DNA from: JAVBQL01 sp031549085
GTDB taxonomy: Bacteria; Spirochaetota; GWE2-31-10; MWDO01
NCBI GenBank assembly: GCA_031549085.1
Contig: JAVBQL010000020.1
Coordinates: forward strand, 3,326 to 67,325
DNA: 64,000 nucleotides
Reading direction: 5' to 3'
Part shown: piece by piece, positions 63,975-64,000 of the stretch
Layout: every line of letters starts with the position of its first letter
Position numbering within the stretch: the first letter of the stretch is position 1
Notes under the pieces: generated by a model
Databases searched by the model: none
What the model was told of the DNA's origin: nothing
The model's input: the letters and a program-made list of their open reading frames with translations, nothing else
Made by a program: the position numbers and the translations under genes

Positions 63975-64000
63975 AATACACCCGTTACAATTCTTTTGTT
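63971..64000 (+). CDS. Start of a gene cut by the right edge
   Basis: ATG at 63971 overlaps the previous stop by ATGA; only ten codons (MKYTRYNSFV) are visible. Identity unknown. Confidence 0.45.
   Translation, partial: MKYTRYNSFV

Overview
The window is a very AT-rich segment of a bacterial genome with lipoprotein signal peptides of the L-x-x-C type, a methyl-accepting chemotaxis protein, a protein with a C-terminal outer-membrane-barrel-like domain, and many secreted repeat proteins. This suggests a diderm, possibly a spirochaete; that is an inference, because no marker gene (rRNA, ribosomal protein) is present. No tRNA, rRNA, CRISPR array or insertion sequence was seen. Core-type genes are few (trmL, a pyridoxal-type kinase, a Bax-inhibitor-1 protein, an EamA transporter). 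The rest looks accessory.

Layout. 1-1.6 kb: an NB-ARC/STAND ATPase running off the left edge and a half-size EamA transporter. 1.7-2.4 kb: two candidate small RNA genes. 2.4-6.5 kb: an LP-x-G repeat protein, membrane proteins and an ankyrin protein. 7-13 kb: trmL, an S24-type repressor, a BI-1 protein, a secreted unknown, an LP-x-G protein and a PLP-salvage kinase. 12.9-14.3 kb: two LP-x-G lipoproteins. 14.3-15.4 kb: an RNA-rich gene desert with strong inverted repeats and a 26-codon ORF. 15.5-26 kb: WG-repeat, NHL-repeat and LP-x-G secreted proteins, a DUF2271 protein and a chemoreceptor. 26-29 kb: a small acidic protein behind a long leader that can fold in two exclusive ways, a 52-aa ORF, a secreted alpha/beta hydrolase and two candidate sRNA genes. 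29-36 kb: a replicon-like module with a second S24 repressor, two WG proteins, a replication-initiator-like protein, ParA, two copies of the palindrome GTGCAACCGGTTGCAC flanking parA, a candidate antisense RNA upstream of rep, and a PD-(D/E)XK nuclease-like gene. 37-56.6 kb: three giant proteins (about 2000 residues each) of Ig-like repeats, one with a C-terminal barrel-like domain and two tandem lipoproteins. 56.7-64 kb: more LP-x-G and WG proteins, a membrane-anchored thermonuclease, a CsgG/LpoB-like secreted protein, and the start of an operon at the right edge.

Two paralogous repeat families dominate. Seven proteins carry an LP-[ND]-G ... Y-x2-G-x-I repeat that I do not recognise as a named family, and six carry WG repeats. 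Both families include cytosolic, signal-peptide and lipoprotein versions, so the cell makes similar repeat proteins for several compartments. Sigma-70-like promoters (TTGAC[AT], 16-17 nt, TATAAT) are easy to see. They expose several intergenic small RNA candidates and two genes whose start codon sits at the expected transcription start (leaderless mRNAs).
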